This document shows positions 7,163 through 14,691 of a DNA stretch of 23,945 nt, piece by piece. Made by a program: the position numbers and the translations under genes. The stretch spans positions 1-23,945 of the forward strand of contig CAZNJV010000006.1 in the NCBI GenBank assembly GCA_964573565.1, read 5' to 3'. Below the pieces are notes generated by a model that saw only the letters and a program-made list of their open reading frames with translations, was not told the origin of the DNA and searched no databases. Source of the stretch: UBA12078 sp964573565 (GTDB lineage Bacteria; Patescibacteriota; Dojkabacteria; SC72). Each line of letters starts with the position of its first letter. The first letter of the stretch is position 1.

Positions 7163-8716
7163 ATGCTTGATAAAATTCGTAACTTCTCAATAATTGCCCA
7201 CATAGACCATGGCAAATCTACCCTAGCAGATAGGATGTTGGAAGCTACACATACAGATCTTACACATGAGAAGAGGAAAGAAAGAGTTTTAGACAGGTTA
7301 GATCTAGAACAAGAGAAGGGAATCACCATTAAACTGCAAGCCTGTACCATGCATTGGAAAGGCTATCAGTTAAACCTCATAGACACCCCAGGACATGTAG
7401 ATTTCTCATACGAAGTATCTCGTTCATTAGCCGCATGTGAAGCTGCTATCCTACTTGTTGATGCAAGCCAGGGAATCCAGGCTCAGACACTCTCCAATGC
7501 AAGAAAAGCTATTGATCTTGGATTGAAATTAATTCCGGTACTGAACAAAATAGATCTCCCAGGAGTGAAGGTTGAGGAAAGAGAAAACGAAATTGTTGAT
7601 CTACTCGGATTTAACAAAGATGAAATTATAAAAGTATCTGGNNNNNNNNNNNNNNNNNNNNNNNNNNNNNNNNNNNNNNNNNNNNNNNNNNNNNNNNNNN
7701 NNNNNNNNNNNNNNNNNNNNNNNNNNNNNNNNNNNNNNNNNAGTACGACTCCTCTACCCGGTTACAAAGCACCTAAACCAAATATCTTCGCAACATTCTT
7801 CCCAATAGATCCAGAAGACTACGACAACCTCAAAACAGGTTTAGCAAAACTCGCATTAAACGATGCATCACTTACATACACCGATCAAAGATCAAATCTA
7901 CTTGGATCAGGATTCAGATGTGGCTTCCTAGGGCTCCTACATATGGATATAATTCAAGAAAGATTGGAAAGGGAGTATGACGTCAACTTAATCATCACAG
8001 CTCCTACAGTGGAATATCAAGTTACCAAAATGACAGGAGAAGAGATTGAAATACAGACTCCACAGGAGATGCCCGATCCATCATTGATAAAAGAGATCCG
8101 AGAGCCATGGGTGAGAATAGAACTATTAACTCCTGCACAATATATGGGAGACCTAATGAAGCTATGCCAATTCAGAAGAGGGGCATATGTGAATACCAAA
8201 TACCTCTCACACAGCAAGAGTGACATGCAGATGAAAGATCAGTACATAGTTCTAGAATATGACATGCCGCTAGCCTCCTTGATCTCAAACTTCTTTGACC
8301 AGATGAAAAATATCTCAAGTGGATATGCGTCCATGGAGTATGAATTTATTGATTTCTTCCCTGCAGATATTGTTAAGGTTTCTGTACTAGTTAACCACGA
8401 AGAAATTCCCGCATTAAGCTTCTTAGATACGAGAGATGGTTCAAGGTTAAAAGCGGTTAAATTACTCGAAGAGATGAAAAAGGTAATACCACGACAACAG
8501 TTCCCTATTCCACTCCAGGCTGCAATTAACTCGAAGGTAATAGCGAGAGAAGATATCAGTGCATTTAGAAAAGATGTTACCTCCAAACTCTATGGTGGTG
8601 ATTACACCAGAAAATTAAAACTTCTACAGAAACAGAAAAAGGGGAAAGCTAGATTAAAACAGATTGGCAAAGTAAATATACCTCAGGAAGCATTTTTAGC
8701 TATACTTAAGACATAA
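7163..8716 (+). CDS. lepA: Elongation factor 4 (LepA), interrupted by an assembly gap
   Basis: Translational GTPase that acts on the ribosome to reverse or remodel stalled elongation complexes and aids initiation or assembly. Seen: G1 AHIDHGKST near residue 15, switch region and G2 EKGITIKLQA, G3 DTPGHVDF, G4 NKIDLPG, G5 near KVSG at the gap edge. After the gap come LPGYKAPKPNIFATFFPID, FRCGFLGLLHMDIIQERLER and GFLDTRDGS-like domain IV/V sequence, then the LepA-specific C-terminal domain with LYGGDYTRKLKLLQKQKKGK and a final IGKVNIPQEAFLAIL. The 100-N run at 7642-7741 stands where about 118 residues lie in E. coli LepA (rest of the G domain and domain II), so about 85 residues, or 250 bp, beyond the N count are missing; adding them gives about 600 aa, the family norm. 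The last base of the stop is the first base of recF. Confidence 0.96.
   Translation: MLDKIRNFSIIAHIDHGKSTLADRMLEATHTDLTHEKRKERVLDRLDLEQEKGITIKLQACTMHWKGYQLNLIDTPGHVDFSYEVSRSLAACEAAILLVDASQGIQAQTLSNARKAIDLGLKLIPVLNKIDLPGVKVEERENEIVDLLGFNKDEIIKVSXXXXXXXXXXXXXXXXXXXXXXXXXXXXXXXXXXSTTPLPGYKAPKPNIFATFFPIDPEDYDNLKTGLAKLALNDASLTYTDQRSNLLGSGFRCGFLGLLHMDIIQERLEREYDVNLIITAPTVEYQVTKMTGEEIEIQTPQEMPDPSLIKEIREPWVRIELLTPAQYMGDLMKLCQFRRGAYVNTKYLSHSKSDMQMKDQYIVLEYDMPLASLISNFFDQMKNISSGYASMEYEFIDFFPADIVKVSVLVNHEEIPALSFLDTRDGSRLKAVKLLEEMKKVIPRQQFPIPLQAAINSKVIAREDISAFRKDVTSKLYGGDYTRKLKLLQKQKKGKARLKQIGKVNIPQEAFLAILKT
7642..7741. other. Assembly gap (100 N) inside lepA
   Basis: Exactly 100 N, a conventional placeholder for a gap of unknown size. 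Comparison with E. coli LepA suggests about 350 bp are really missing. The flanking frame matches on both sides, which fits a true gap length of 1 modulo 3. Confidence 0.95.
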
Positions 8717-9753
8717 TGATTAAGAGTATTAAGTTAACGAATTTCAGAAGATTTAAGGACTTTGAAATGGAGATATCCCAGGATATTGTTGTGCTACATG
8801 GGGATAATGCGAAGGGGAAAAGCACAATCTTAGAAGCACTTCATCTTGTTACTAACGGAGATTCACCATGGGCTTCATCTGATGAATTTGTGAACAATAC
8901 ACAAGCAGAGGAAGACAAATATGCAAGGATAGAGATTACTACAGACGAGCATAACTATGCCTTCTTCAAAAATCATGATCGTAGGGTTTGTAAGATAGAT
9001 AACCAGAATACTACTCCAAAGAGATTTTTTCAGAGTAATGCTTCTACAATATTCAATCCTGAGCAGATAGAGATTTTAATGATCTCACCATCTCACAGAA
9101 GAGATTTTCTTGATGAGGTGATATGTAAGATAGACTATGAATACAATGATACTTTGGCTAAGTTTAGGAAAGTATTAAGACAAAGAAATGCATATTTAAA
9201 AAAGCTTGCTAAGAAGTTTTACGACCAAGGAATTATTGCGCGTAATGATACTCAACTTAATTTCTGGACGAATGAGTTTGTTGAGTTAGCTAAGGTTATT
9301 CAGAAGAAAAGAATAGATTTAATTAATGAACTTTCTGATGATGATTTTAGGATTGAATATGTTAAATCAAATAAAGAGGATTTAGATGTTGCAGTAGAGG
9401 AAGCTAAGAAGAAGGATATTGTTACTGGTTGTTCTAATGTGGGCCCTCAGAGAGACGATTGGGAGATTATTGTTGAGAAGAATATTAAGAAGTTTGGTTC
9501 TAGGGGTGAGAAAAGATTAGCAATAGGAAATTTGATTTTTAGAATTCAGGATGTTTTGAATGATGAGTTAGGGTTCTACCCTATTCTTTTGTTAGATGAT
9601 ATTGCTTCGGAGTTAGATAACAGTAATACAAAAAAGATATTTGGAGAACATCATATTAGTAAACAACAGACGTTTATAACGATTGTTGATTACAAACAAT
9701 TGCCAAAGGAGATTATAGCTAAGGCACAGTTGATTGATCTAAACACGATCTAA
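8716..9753 (+). CDS. recF: DNA replication and repair protein RecF
   Basis: SMC-like ATPase that binds ssDNA/dsDNA junctions and, with RecO and RecR, helps load RecA at gaps. Residues: N-terminal LTNFRRFKDFEMEI, Walker A GDNAKGKST (29-37), the RecF-specific SPSHRRDFLDE, GPQRDDWEI (matching GPHRDD), the ABC signature region FGSRGEKR (260-267, where most RecF have SxGQQR), and Walker B ILLLDDIASELD with Asp 294-295. Length 345 aa is slightly short (about 360 usual). Start ATG overlaps the lepA stop (TAATG), implying translational coupling. The 3' end overlaps the convergent nucleotidyltransferase gene by 15 nt. It is not beside dnaA/dnaN, where recF often sits. Base skew differs from its neighbours: six lines (9301-9660) contain 87 G and 27 C, while lepA just upstream is about even. 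Confidence 0.92.
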   Translation: MIKSIKLTNFRRFKDFEMEISQDIVVLHGDNAKGKSTILEALHLVTNGDSPWASSDEFVNNTQAEEDKYARIEITTDEHNYAFFKNHDRRVCKIDNQNTTPKRFFQSNASTIFNPEQIEILMISPSHRRDFLDEVICKIDYEYNDTLAKFRKVLRQRNAYLKKLAKKFYDQGIIARNDTQLNFWTNEFVELAKVIQKKRIDLINELSDDDFRIEYVKSNKEDLDVAVEEAKKKDIVTGCSNVGPQRDDWEIIVEKNIKKFGSRGEKRLAIGNLIFRIQDVLNDELGFYPILLLDDIASELDNSNTKKIFGEHHISKQQTFITIVDYKQLPKEIIAKAQLIDLNTI

Positions 9754-10515
9754 GAGATTCTTGATACGATTCTCCCTATTTGCATAATCAAAAAACTCAA
9801 TCCTTCCTCTCTTGTAATTACTCCATAACCTCCCTATCTCAGGCCTATGTAAAGATACAATCATAAATAGTATTTGAAGCACAAAGAATTTAAAATTCAC
9901 GACCCTTAAAAACCAATCTCTCTTCTTAGAAACAAACTCCCTACTCATCAACAACTCCCCCTTTACCCCATATCTTTCCCTTAACCAACCATTCTGAGAA
10001 TATATGAAATTAAGATACTTTTCATTGTATATAGGAATCAAATACATCAGCTCATGAAAATTGAAAATATCATCATCAAATATCAAATCTCTTTCCTCAC
10101 GAATTAAATTAACACAAAATTTATCCTTCACCATACCTCCATTCCTTATCATCCTTATCCTGTGATGAAAAAGATTCTTGAGTGTAATAATTCCACGATA
10201 TATCCAGGAGGTGGAATTCTTCACAACCACAAACACATCAATATCATCTTCCTCCTTCGCAAAACCTGCAGCAACAGAGCCTGATACCCCAACAAATTTT
10301 AACAATCCTAATGCTTTCAGATATTTAATCTCATTCTTGGCAATCTCAACCTTCCTTTTGACCTCTACATTTGTAATTTCATCATCAAAACCTACACTCT
10401 CATTCTTTACAAAATTTCTTCCCCAGATGTATTTAGCTTGCTCTCTTGAGACACCCAACCCCATCTTTGATTTAAAAATCTTTAGTTCTGATAACGCTTT
10501 AGCCTCAATATCCAT
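9739..10515 (-). CDS. Nucleotidyltransferase-domain protein (Pol beta superfamily)
   Basis: 258 aa. The core is a Pol beta-type nucleotidyltransferase signature: VGVSGSVAAGFAKEEDDIDV (about residues 75-94), giving the GS dipeptide (79-80) and the metal-binding D-x-D (Asp 91, Asp 93), preceded by a helical segment. The remainder is helical with a hydrophobic stretch near residues 209-223 (FKFFVLQILFMIVSL), possibly peripheral membrane contact. Such proteins range from minimal antitoxin-like enzymes to large tRNA or antibiotic-modifying enzymes; nothing here selects a substrate, and no HEPN partner is adjacent. It is transcribed alone, opposite to recF (15-nt convergent overlap) and divergent from the secretion operon. 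An extended -10 box 5 nt before its ATG predicts a leaderless message. Confidence 0.75.
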   Translation of the reverse strand: MDIEAKALSELKIFKSKMGLGVSREQAKYIWGRNFVKNESVGFDDEITNVEVKRKVEIAKNEIKYLKALGLLKFVGVSGSVAAGFAKEEDDIDVFVVVKNSTSWIYRGIITLKNLFHHRIRMIRNGGMVKDKFCVNLIREERDLIFDDDIFNFHELMYLIPIYNEKYLNFIYSQNGWLRERYGVKGELLMSREFVSKKRDWFLRVVNFKFFVLQILFMIVSLHRPEIGRLWSNYKRGRIEFFDYANRENRIKNLLDRV

Positions 10516-10520
10516 AATTC

Positions 10521-10529
10521 ATTATACCA
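10521..10529 (-). promoter_or_regulatory. Extended -10 box, leaderless nucleotidyltransferase message
   Basis: Read on the minus strand: TGG-TATAAT, then GAATT, then the ATG at 10515. A perfect -10 with the TGn extension, 5 nt from the start codon, predicts transcription starting at or beside the ATG. A -35-like TTGTCA lies only 14 nt upstream, too close to be convincing. Confidence 0.65.
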
Positions 10530-10539
10530 TCTAATAATT

Positions 10540-10567
10540 TTGACAATATTCTGCTAAACTTTAAGAT
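10540..10567 (+). promoter_or_regulatory. Promoter of the type IV secretion-like operon
   Basis: Perfect -35 TTGACA at 10540-10545, a 16-nt spacer, and TAAGAT at 10562-10567 (4 of 6). Transcription would begin near 10574, about 17 nt before the ATG at 10591. It is divergent from, and only about 11 bp away from, the nucleotidyltransferase -10 box. Confidence 0.55.
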
Positions 10568-10590
10568 AGAAAAATAGTAAAATCTGCCTT

Positions 10591-11400
10591 ATGAGACAAC
10601 ATCCAATACCACAAAATATATTAGATGTAGAGTTCAAACTCTTTACAAAGTTTACGCTTAAAGAATTCGCATATTTAGCCATAGGGATAGGCATTGGAGG
10701 CGTATTACTTTACCTCACTGTAGGTAAAACAATTCCAGCGCTAATTGGAATTCCGGGGATGCTTCTTTCTGCAGGTGCAGGAATATTCCTTGGACTTGTA
10801 CCTATCAATGACCAAGACGCAGATGTATTCATCAAAAACTATGTAAGTGCAATAACTACACCTACACAGAGAGTCTGGCTCAGTAAGGAGATGCAAGAAG
10901 AAAGAAACAAGCCTTCTGTTAAACCAGGTGCTGATGGGAAGTTAGTGCAGAAGAATTTCAAAGACAAAGTTGTAGAGATAATTGGAGGAAACAAACAACA
11001 GATAGTAGTGCAAGATACTCCAACAGAAGAGAATGCTGCACCTACGACAGCGCCCGTGATATCTGAATCCCTTTCTGAATTAACCATCTCTGATACAAAT
11101 AGGGACAAGTACGAATTTAGTATTCAGAATTTAGAGAAATTACCAGGAAACATTAACATCTGGCTATATACTGCAGATATGGTTCCTACACCTAATGTCA
11201 TAACATATATGAAAGATGAAAATGGTAAGATACTCTATGCAAATCGAACAGGTAACAGTGGATATTTCTTAACAAACAAAGTATGGCCAAAAGGAGTATA
11301 TCACTTAGAATTTGTACATCCTCAATTCAGATTTCCCAAACTAAAGATCATAATCGAGGAGGAAAGTCATAAATTACCGATTAAAATAAAGAACATTTAA
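10591..11400 (+). CDS. PrgI-like (VirB3-type) membrane protein with C-terminal beta-sandwich domain
   Basis: First gene of a secretion-like operon. Residues about 1-95 match the PrgI pattern: HPIPQNILDVEFKLFTKFTL, then two transmembrane helices (about 24-43 and 46-70) separated by a short turn. PrgI proteins are the VirB3 counterparts of Gram-positive-type conjugation systems and anchor the VirB4 ATPase at the membrane. A charged linker (about 95-170) leads to a second domain (about 175-265: INIWLYTADMVPTPNVITYM, then YANRTGNSGYFLTNKVWPKG, then YHLEFVHPQFRFPKLKI) that resembles a carboxypeptidase-regulatory/Ig-like beta-sandwich. PrgI alone is usually about 100-130 aa, so the C-terminal domain is an addition. 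The next gene begins one base after the stop. Family assignment is good; the role of the extra domain is unknown. Confidence 0.78.
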   Translation: MRQHPIPQNILDVEFKLFTKFTLKEFAYLAIGIGIGGVLLYLTVGKTIPALIGIPGMLLSAGAGIFLGLVPINDQDADVFIKNYVSAITTPTQRVWLSKEMQEERNKPSVKPGADGKLVQKNFKDKVVEIIGGNKQQIVVQDTPTEENAAPTTAPVISESLSELTISDTNRDKYEFSIQNLEKLPGNINIWLYTADMVPTPNVITYMKDENGKILYANRTGNSGYFLTNKVWPKGVYHLEFVHPQFRFPKLKIIIEEESHKLPIKIKNI

Positions 11401-11401
11401 A

Positions 11402-12052
11402 GTGGATCAGAATACAAGGGCAAGAGCTATTGCCTCAACACAAGATGCGTTAGAAGTAAGAGACATCCGAGAGGACTTGGTCGTCACCAAGAGTGGTAGT
11501 GTTGCAATAGTGATACAAACCTCTGCGATCAACTTCGACCTCTTGGCAGAATATGAGCAGGATAACAAGATATATGCATTTGCAGGACTTTTGAATTCTC
11601 TCAACTTCCCTATACAGATCCTAATCCGAACCAAACGAATCGATATCACAACATATGTAGACTATCTTAAATCTCAAAATCAGAGAGAGATGAGTGAGGG
11701 ATTGAGAAAACAGTTAGAGATATATACCCTCTTCATTCAGAACCTCATCATACAAAACGATGTTCTAGACAAAAACTTCTTCATAGTCGTACCATACAAC
11801 CCTGGGCTTACCTTAAATGACGTAGGTTTTTTGAAGAAGAATAGCCAGAAGAACAAAGCAGAGGAAGAGAAATACCAAAATATGGAGATAGATCAATTGG
11901 TAGAAAAAGGTAAAATATACCTCTACCCAAAGCGGGATCACATACTTAAACAACTTTCAAGAATGGGGCTATTCGGCCATCAATTGAACAATACTGAATT
12001 ACTTTCCGAATTCTATACAATATATAACCCAGAAGAAGAAGAAAATGCCTGA
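11402..12052 (+). CDS. Stand-alone TraC/VirB4 N-terminal-domain-like protein
   Basis: 216 aa with a GTG start one base after the upstream stop (TAA-a-GTG). Its pattern, RDIREDLVVTKSGSVAIVIQ, then INFDLLAEYEQDNKIYAFAG, then LNFPIQILIRTKRIDI and FFIVVPYNPG, resembles the N-terminal domain that precedes the ATPase in TraC/VirB4 proteins and that occurs as a separate gene before VirB4 in many CPR and Gram-positive clusters. There is no Walker motif and no transmembrane helix, so it is likely a cytoplasmic partner of the VirB4 ATPase or PrgI. Its stop overlaps the VirB4 start by 8 nt (the ATG at 12045), giving tight coupling. Assignment rests on pattern and context. Confidence 0.68.
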   Translation: MDQNTRARAIASTQDALEVRDIREDLVVTKSGSVAIVIQTSAINFDLLAEYEQDNKIYAFAGLLNSLNFPIQILIRTKRIDITTYVDYLKSQNQREMSEGLRKQLEIYTLFIQNLIIQNDVLDKNFFIVVPYNPGLTLNDVGFLKKNSQKNKAEEEKYQNMEIDQLVEKGKIYLYPKRDHILKQLSRMGLFGHQLNNTELLSEFYTIYNPEEEENA

Positions 12053-14474
12053 AGAACTAAACAACTACAATAGAACATTTGACAGCAAAACCTCACAGGA
12101 GCTTAAGACTCAGTCGGAGAAACTACAATCTGTAGGTGAAAAATATCAGACATTTAGGCAGGAATTGAAAAAAGAGGTAGATAGCAACAAAGTAAAAGAA
12201 GAAAAGGACAGATTCAATGATCCAGTAGAAACGGATGAGGAGCCAAAGAAAAAGAAGAATCCAATCTTGAAACTTCTGGATAAACTCTCTGAGAGCATTA
12301 ATGGGAAGAAACCATTGGAAGGGGAACCAATTCCAGAAAATAAAGTTGAAGATGATGATATAACAATGCTGGATAAAAATATGTCCATCAAAGACATCAT
12401 TGCTCCATTGGATATGGAGATCGATTTCAGTGATATGCAGATGGGAGACTACTTCTTCAAAACATTCTTCATCAGCGGATATCCTAGAATCGTTGGACCT
12501 AACTGGCTATCCCCAATCATAAACTTCGAGCACTCTCTTAGAATTAGTACTTTCTACTACCCCGTAGAATCTAAAATTATTCTTGAAAAATTAAAAAGAA
12601 AAATCGGAGAAATGGAGGCTACACTCTACTCCCAGATGGAAGATCGAAAAGTTGTAGACCCAACTCTTAAGGTTGCACTCTCTGATGCGCAACAGTTACA
12701 AGACTCCATTGCAGAAGGTTCTGAAAAATATTTCCACTACGGAATGTACATTACAATATATGCACCAAACAAAGATCTTTTAGAGAAGTACTCCAGAAAT
12801 GTAACCTCCACCCTTGCAGCGATGAATGTCTCTGCGAAACCTGCAACACTACAACAGGGTCAAGGTTTCTTAAGTACTCAACCTTTAGGTCTGGACAAAC
12901 TGTATATCACCAGAAACATGGATACGACATCTCTTGCAACTACCTTCCCATTTGTTACTTCAGAATTAACAATGGACAAGGGAATTATGTATGGGATCAA
13001 TATGCATAATAAGAGTCTAGTTATCTTTGATAGGTTCCAGTTAGAGAATGCTAACACCGTGGTATTTGCCAAATCAGGTGCTGGAAAAAGCTACTTTGTA
13101 AAGCTAGAAGCCGTCCGAAGCCTAATGCTTGGGACTGAAATAATCATCATAGATCCGGAAAGAGAATACGAAGATCTTTCGAAGGCAGTCAATGGCTCAT
13201 ATATCTCTTTCTCACAAGATAAAGGAAACAAGATGAATCCATTCGAGCTTTCCGGGATTACAGAAGATGGAGATGATGAACTTAGGATGAAATTACTTGC
13301 CCTTCATGGCTTCTTCAAAATACTTTTTGGTGGGTTAACCAATGTTGAAGAATCTATATTAGACAAAGCGTTAATCCTTACCTACAGAGAAAAAGGTATA
13401 ACCTTCGATCCTACAACACAAACAAAACAACCTCCTCTACTAGAAGATATGTATAAAGTGCTTAAGGGAATGGCTGAAAATGAAGCTCATGACTTAGCGA
13501 GAAGAATGGAAAAATATATCATCGGAAGTGGTGCAGGAATATTTAACGAAGCTAGTAACTTTGAAATTAACAATCCATTCACCGTATTTAGTATCCGAGA
13601 TTTACAAGAAGAATTAAAACCACTTGCCATGTATCTAATGCTTGATTTCATCTGGACCAAAATTAAGAAGGACAAACGAAGAAGATTGTTAATCGTAGAT
13701 GAAGCTTGGTATATGATGCAAAGTTTGGATTCAGCAAATTTCATGTACTCGATCGCAAAACGTGCAAGAAAATATTACCTAGGTCTTTCAACCATAACTC
13801 AAGATGTGGCAGACTTCTTGAATAACGATATGGGCAAAGCTATAATCTCAAACTCATCAATACAGATGCTCATGAAGCAAAGCCCTTCTTCCGTAGATAA
13901 ATTGCAAGCAGTCTTTAATCTCTCAGATGGAGAAAAGAACTTCTTGCTAAGCTGCGATAAGGGCCAAGGTCTCTTCTTTGCAGGCTCCAACCATGTTGGT
14001 ATTCAAGTCATATCAAGTCAGTCCGAGCATGAATTGATCACCTCTGACCCACAAGATTTGGAGAGGAAGAAAGCACAAGCTGGTATGACAGATACTAGAA
14101 CTGTTGCAGAATTAGCCCAAATCTTCGAACCTCCTGCAGAGCAACAACCTATGAGAGATGGTAATTCTTTAGAACGACAACAACAAGTAATCCAAGGCGC
14201 AATATACAAACGAAGAGATGACCAAGTACAAATTGAAAAAGAGCGAGAACAATATCAAAAAGAACTTGAGGAAAGATTGAGACAACAGGAATTAGAACTA
14301 AACCCAGAAAAAAGAATGTCACAACAGACATTCTTAGATACTTTAAAAGAGAACACTGTCTCTGGCCAGGTGATGAAATCACGAGAAGATATACAAAAAG
14401 GGAGAGAACATATAACTCCACAAGGTCCGGTATCTAGTTATACAAATAATGGATCAGGTTACAACCAACAATAA
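12045..14474 (+). CDS. virB4: VirB4/TraC-family secretion ATPase
   Basis: 809 aa. VirB4 ATPases power assembly and substrate movement in type IV secretion and conjugation machines at the cytoplasmic face of the membrane. After a charged, low-complexity start (1-115, many Lys/Glu), an N-domain (about 120-320, SDMQMGDYFFKTFFISGYP) leads into the RecA-like ATPase: Walker A FAKSGAGKSYF (about 340-350), IIIIDPEREYEDL (about 366-378), Walker B RRLLIVDEAWYMM (about 545-557), and the sensor-like TITQDVADFL (about 583-592) followed by the IISNSSIQMLMKQ motif. The last 110 residues are Gln/Glu-rich and probably coiled coil, then disordered. Operon partners are the PrgI-like protein and the separate N-domain protein; the 80-aa gene downstream overlaps its 3' end by 26 nt. 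No VirD4, VirB6, VirB11, relaxase or pilin is visible in the window. Confidence 0.9.
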   Translation: MPEELNNYNRTFDSKTSQELKTQSEKLQSVGEKYQTFRQELKKEVDSNKVKEEKDRFNDPVETDEEPKKKKNPILKLLDKLSESINGKKPLEGEPIPENKVEDDDITMLDKNMSIKDIIAPLDMEIDFSDMQMGDYFFKTFFISGYPRIVGPNWLSPIINFEHSLRISTFYYPVESKIILEKLKRKIGEMEATLYSQMEDRKVVDPTLKVALSDAQQLQDSIAEGSEKYFHYGMYITIYAPNKDLLEKYSRNVTSTLAAMNVSAKPATLQQGQGFLSTQPLGLDKLYITRNMDTTSLATTFPFVTSELTMDKGIMYGINMHNKSLVIFDRFQLENANTVVFAKSGAGKSYFVKLEAVRSLMLGTEIIIIDPEREYEDLSKAVNGSYISFSQDKGNKMNPFELSGITEDGDDELRMKLLALHGFFKILFGGLTNVEESILDKALILTYREKGITFDPTTQTKQPPLLEDMYKVLKGMAENEAHDLARRMEKYIIGSGAGIFNEASNFEINNPFTVFSIRDLQEELKPLAMYLMLDFIWTKIKKDKRRRLLIVDEAWYMMQSLDSANFMYSIAKRARKYYLGLSTITQDVADFLNNDMGKAIISNSSIQMLMKQSPSSVDKLQAVFNLSDGEKNFLLSCDKGQGLFFAGSNHVGIQVISSQSEHELITSDPQDLERKKAQAGMTDTRTVAELAQIFEPPAEQQPMRDGNSLERQQQVIQGAIYKRRDDQVQIEKEREQYQKELEERLRQQELELNPEKRMSQQTFLDTLKENTVSGQVMKSREDIQKGREHITPQGPVSSYTNNGSGYNQQ

Positions 14475-14691
14475 CAATTTAAATCTGTTAGAAGAGTCTA
14501 ACTATCTAGTTACTAAGGCTGTTGCAACTTCCAATATCCCACAACAAAGAGTTTCCTCCGATCTAGAAATGTTAGAGAAGGCTGAAAAGAAAAGTATGTA
14601 CAAAGCCAATATTGCCAAAGGTAAAAAAGATCCACAGGTATATATTGCACTCAGTGCACTGAGACTTTCAAATCCATTCAAAGGGTATTAA
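14449..14691 (+). CDS. Small unknown protein, last gene of the secretion-like operon
   Basis: Not recognised; 80 aa, overlapping the VirB4 3' end by 26 nt in another frame. It is polar and helical (LNLLEESNYLVTKAVATSNI, SSDLEMLEKAEKKSMYKANI) with no membrane segment, ending PQVYIALSALRLSNPFKGY. It fills the otherwise empty 213 bp between VirB4 and the convergent Lon-like gene, and its stop interlocks with that gene's stop at TTAA, which supports its being real. Internal starts are possible if the overlap is false. Function unknown; association with VirB4 is by position only. Confidence 0.55.
   Translation: MDQVTTNNNNLNLLEESNYLVTKAVATSNIPQQRVSSDLEMLEKAEKKSMYKANIAKGKKDPQVYIALSALRLSNPFKGY
14650..14663. 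repeat. 14-bp perfect palindrome
   Basis: CTCAGTGCACTGAG is its own reverse complement and lies inside the small gene at 14449-14691. Folded as RNA it would be a 5-bp stem with a TGCA loop; there is no T-run, so it is not an intrinsic terminator. It may be a protein binding site, or chance. Confidence 0.35.

Noticed and set aside
12045..12052. TGA recoding (Gly), as in Gracilibacteria/SR1
   Set aside because: TGA at 12050-12052 ends the N-domain gene exactly where VirB4 begins, and all other genes are full length under standard stops with no internal TGA.
14400..14690. A frameshifted Lon protease domain downstream of the Lon-like ATPase
   Set aside because: The DNA beyond the stop is occupied by the convergent VirB4 operon, and no GPSAG-like protease motif is seen on the minus strand there.
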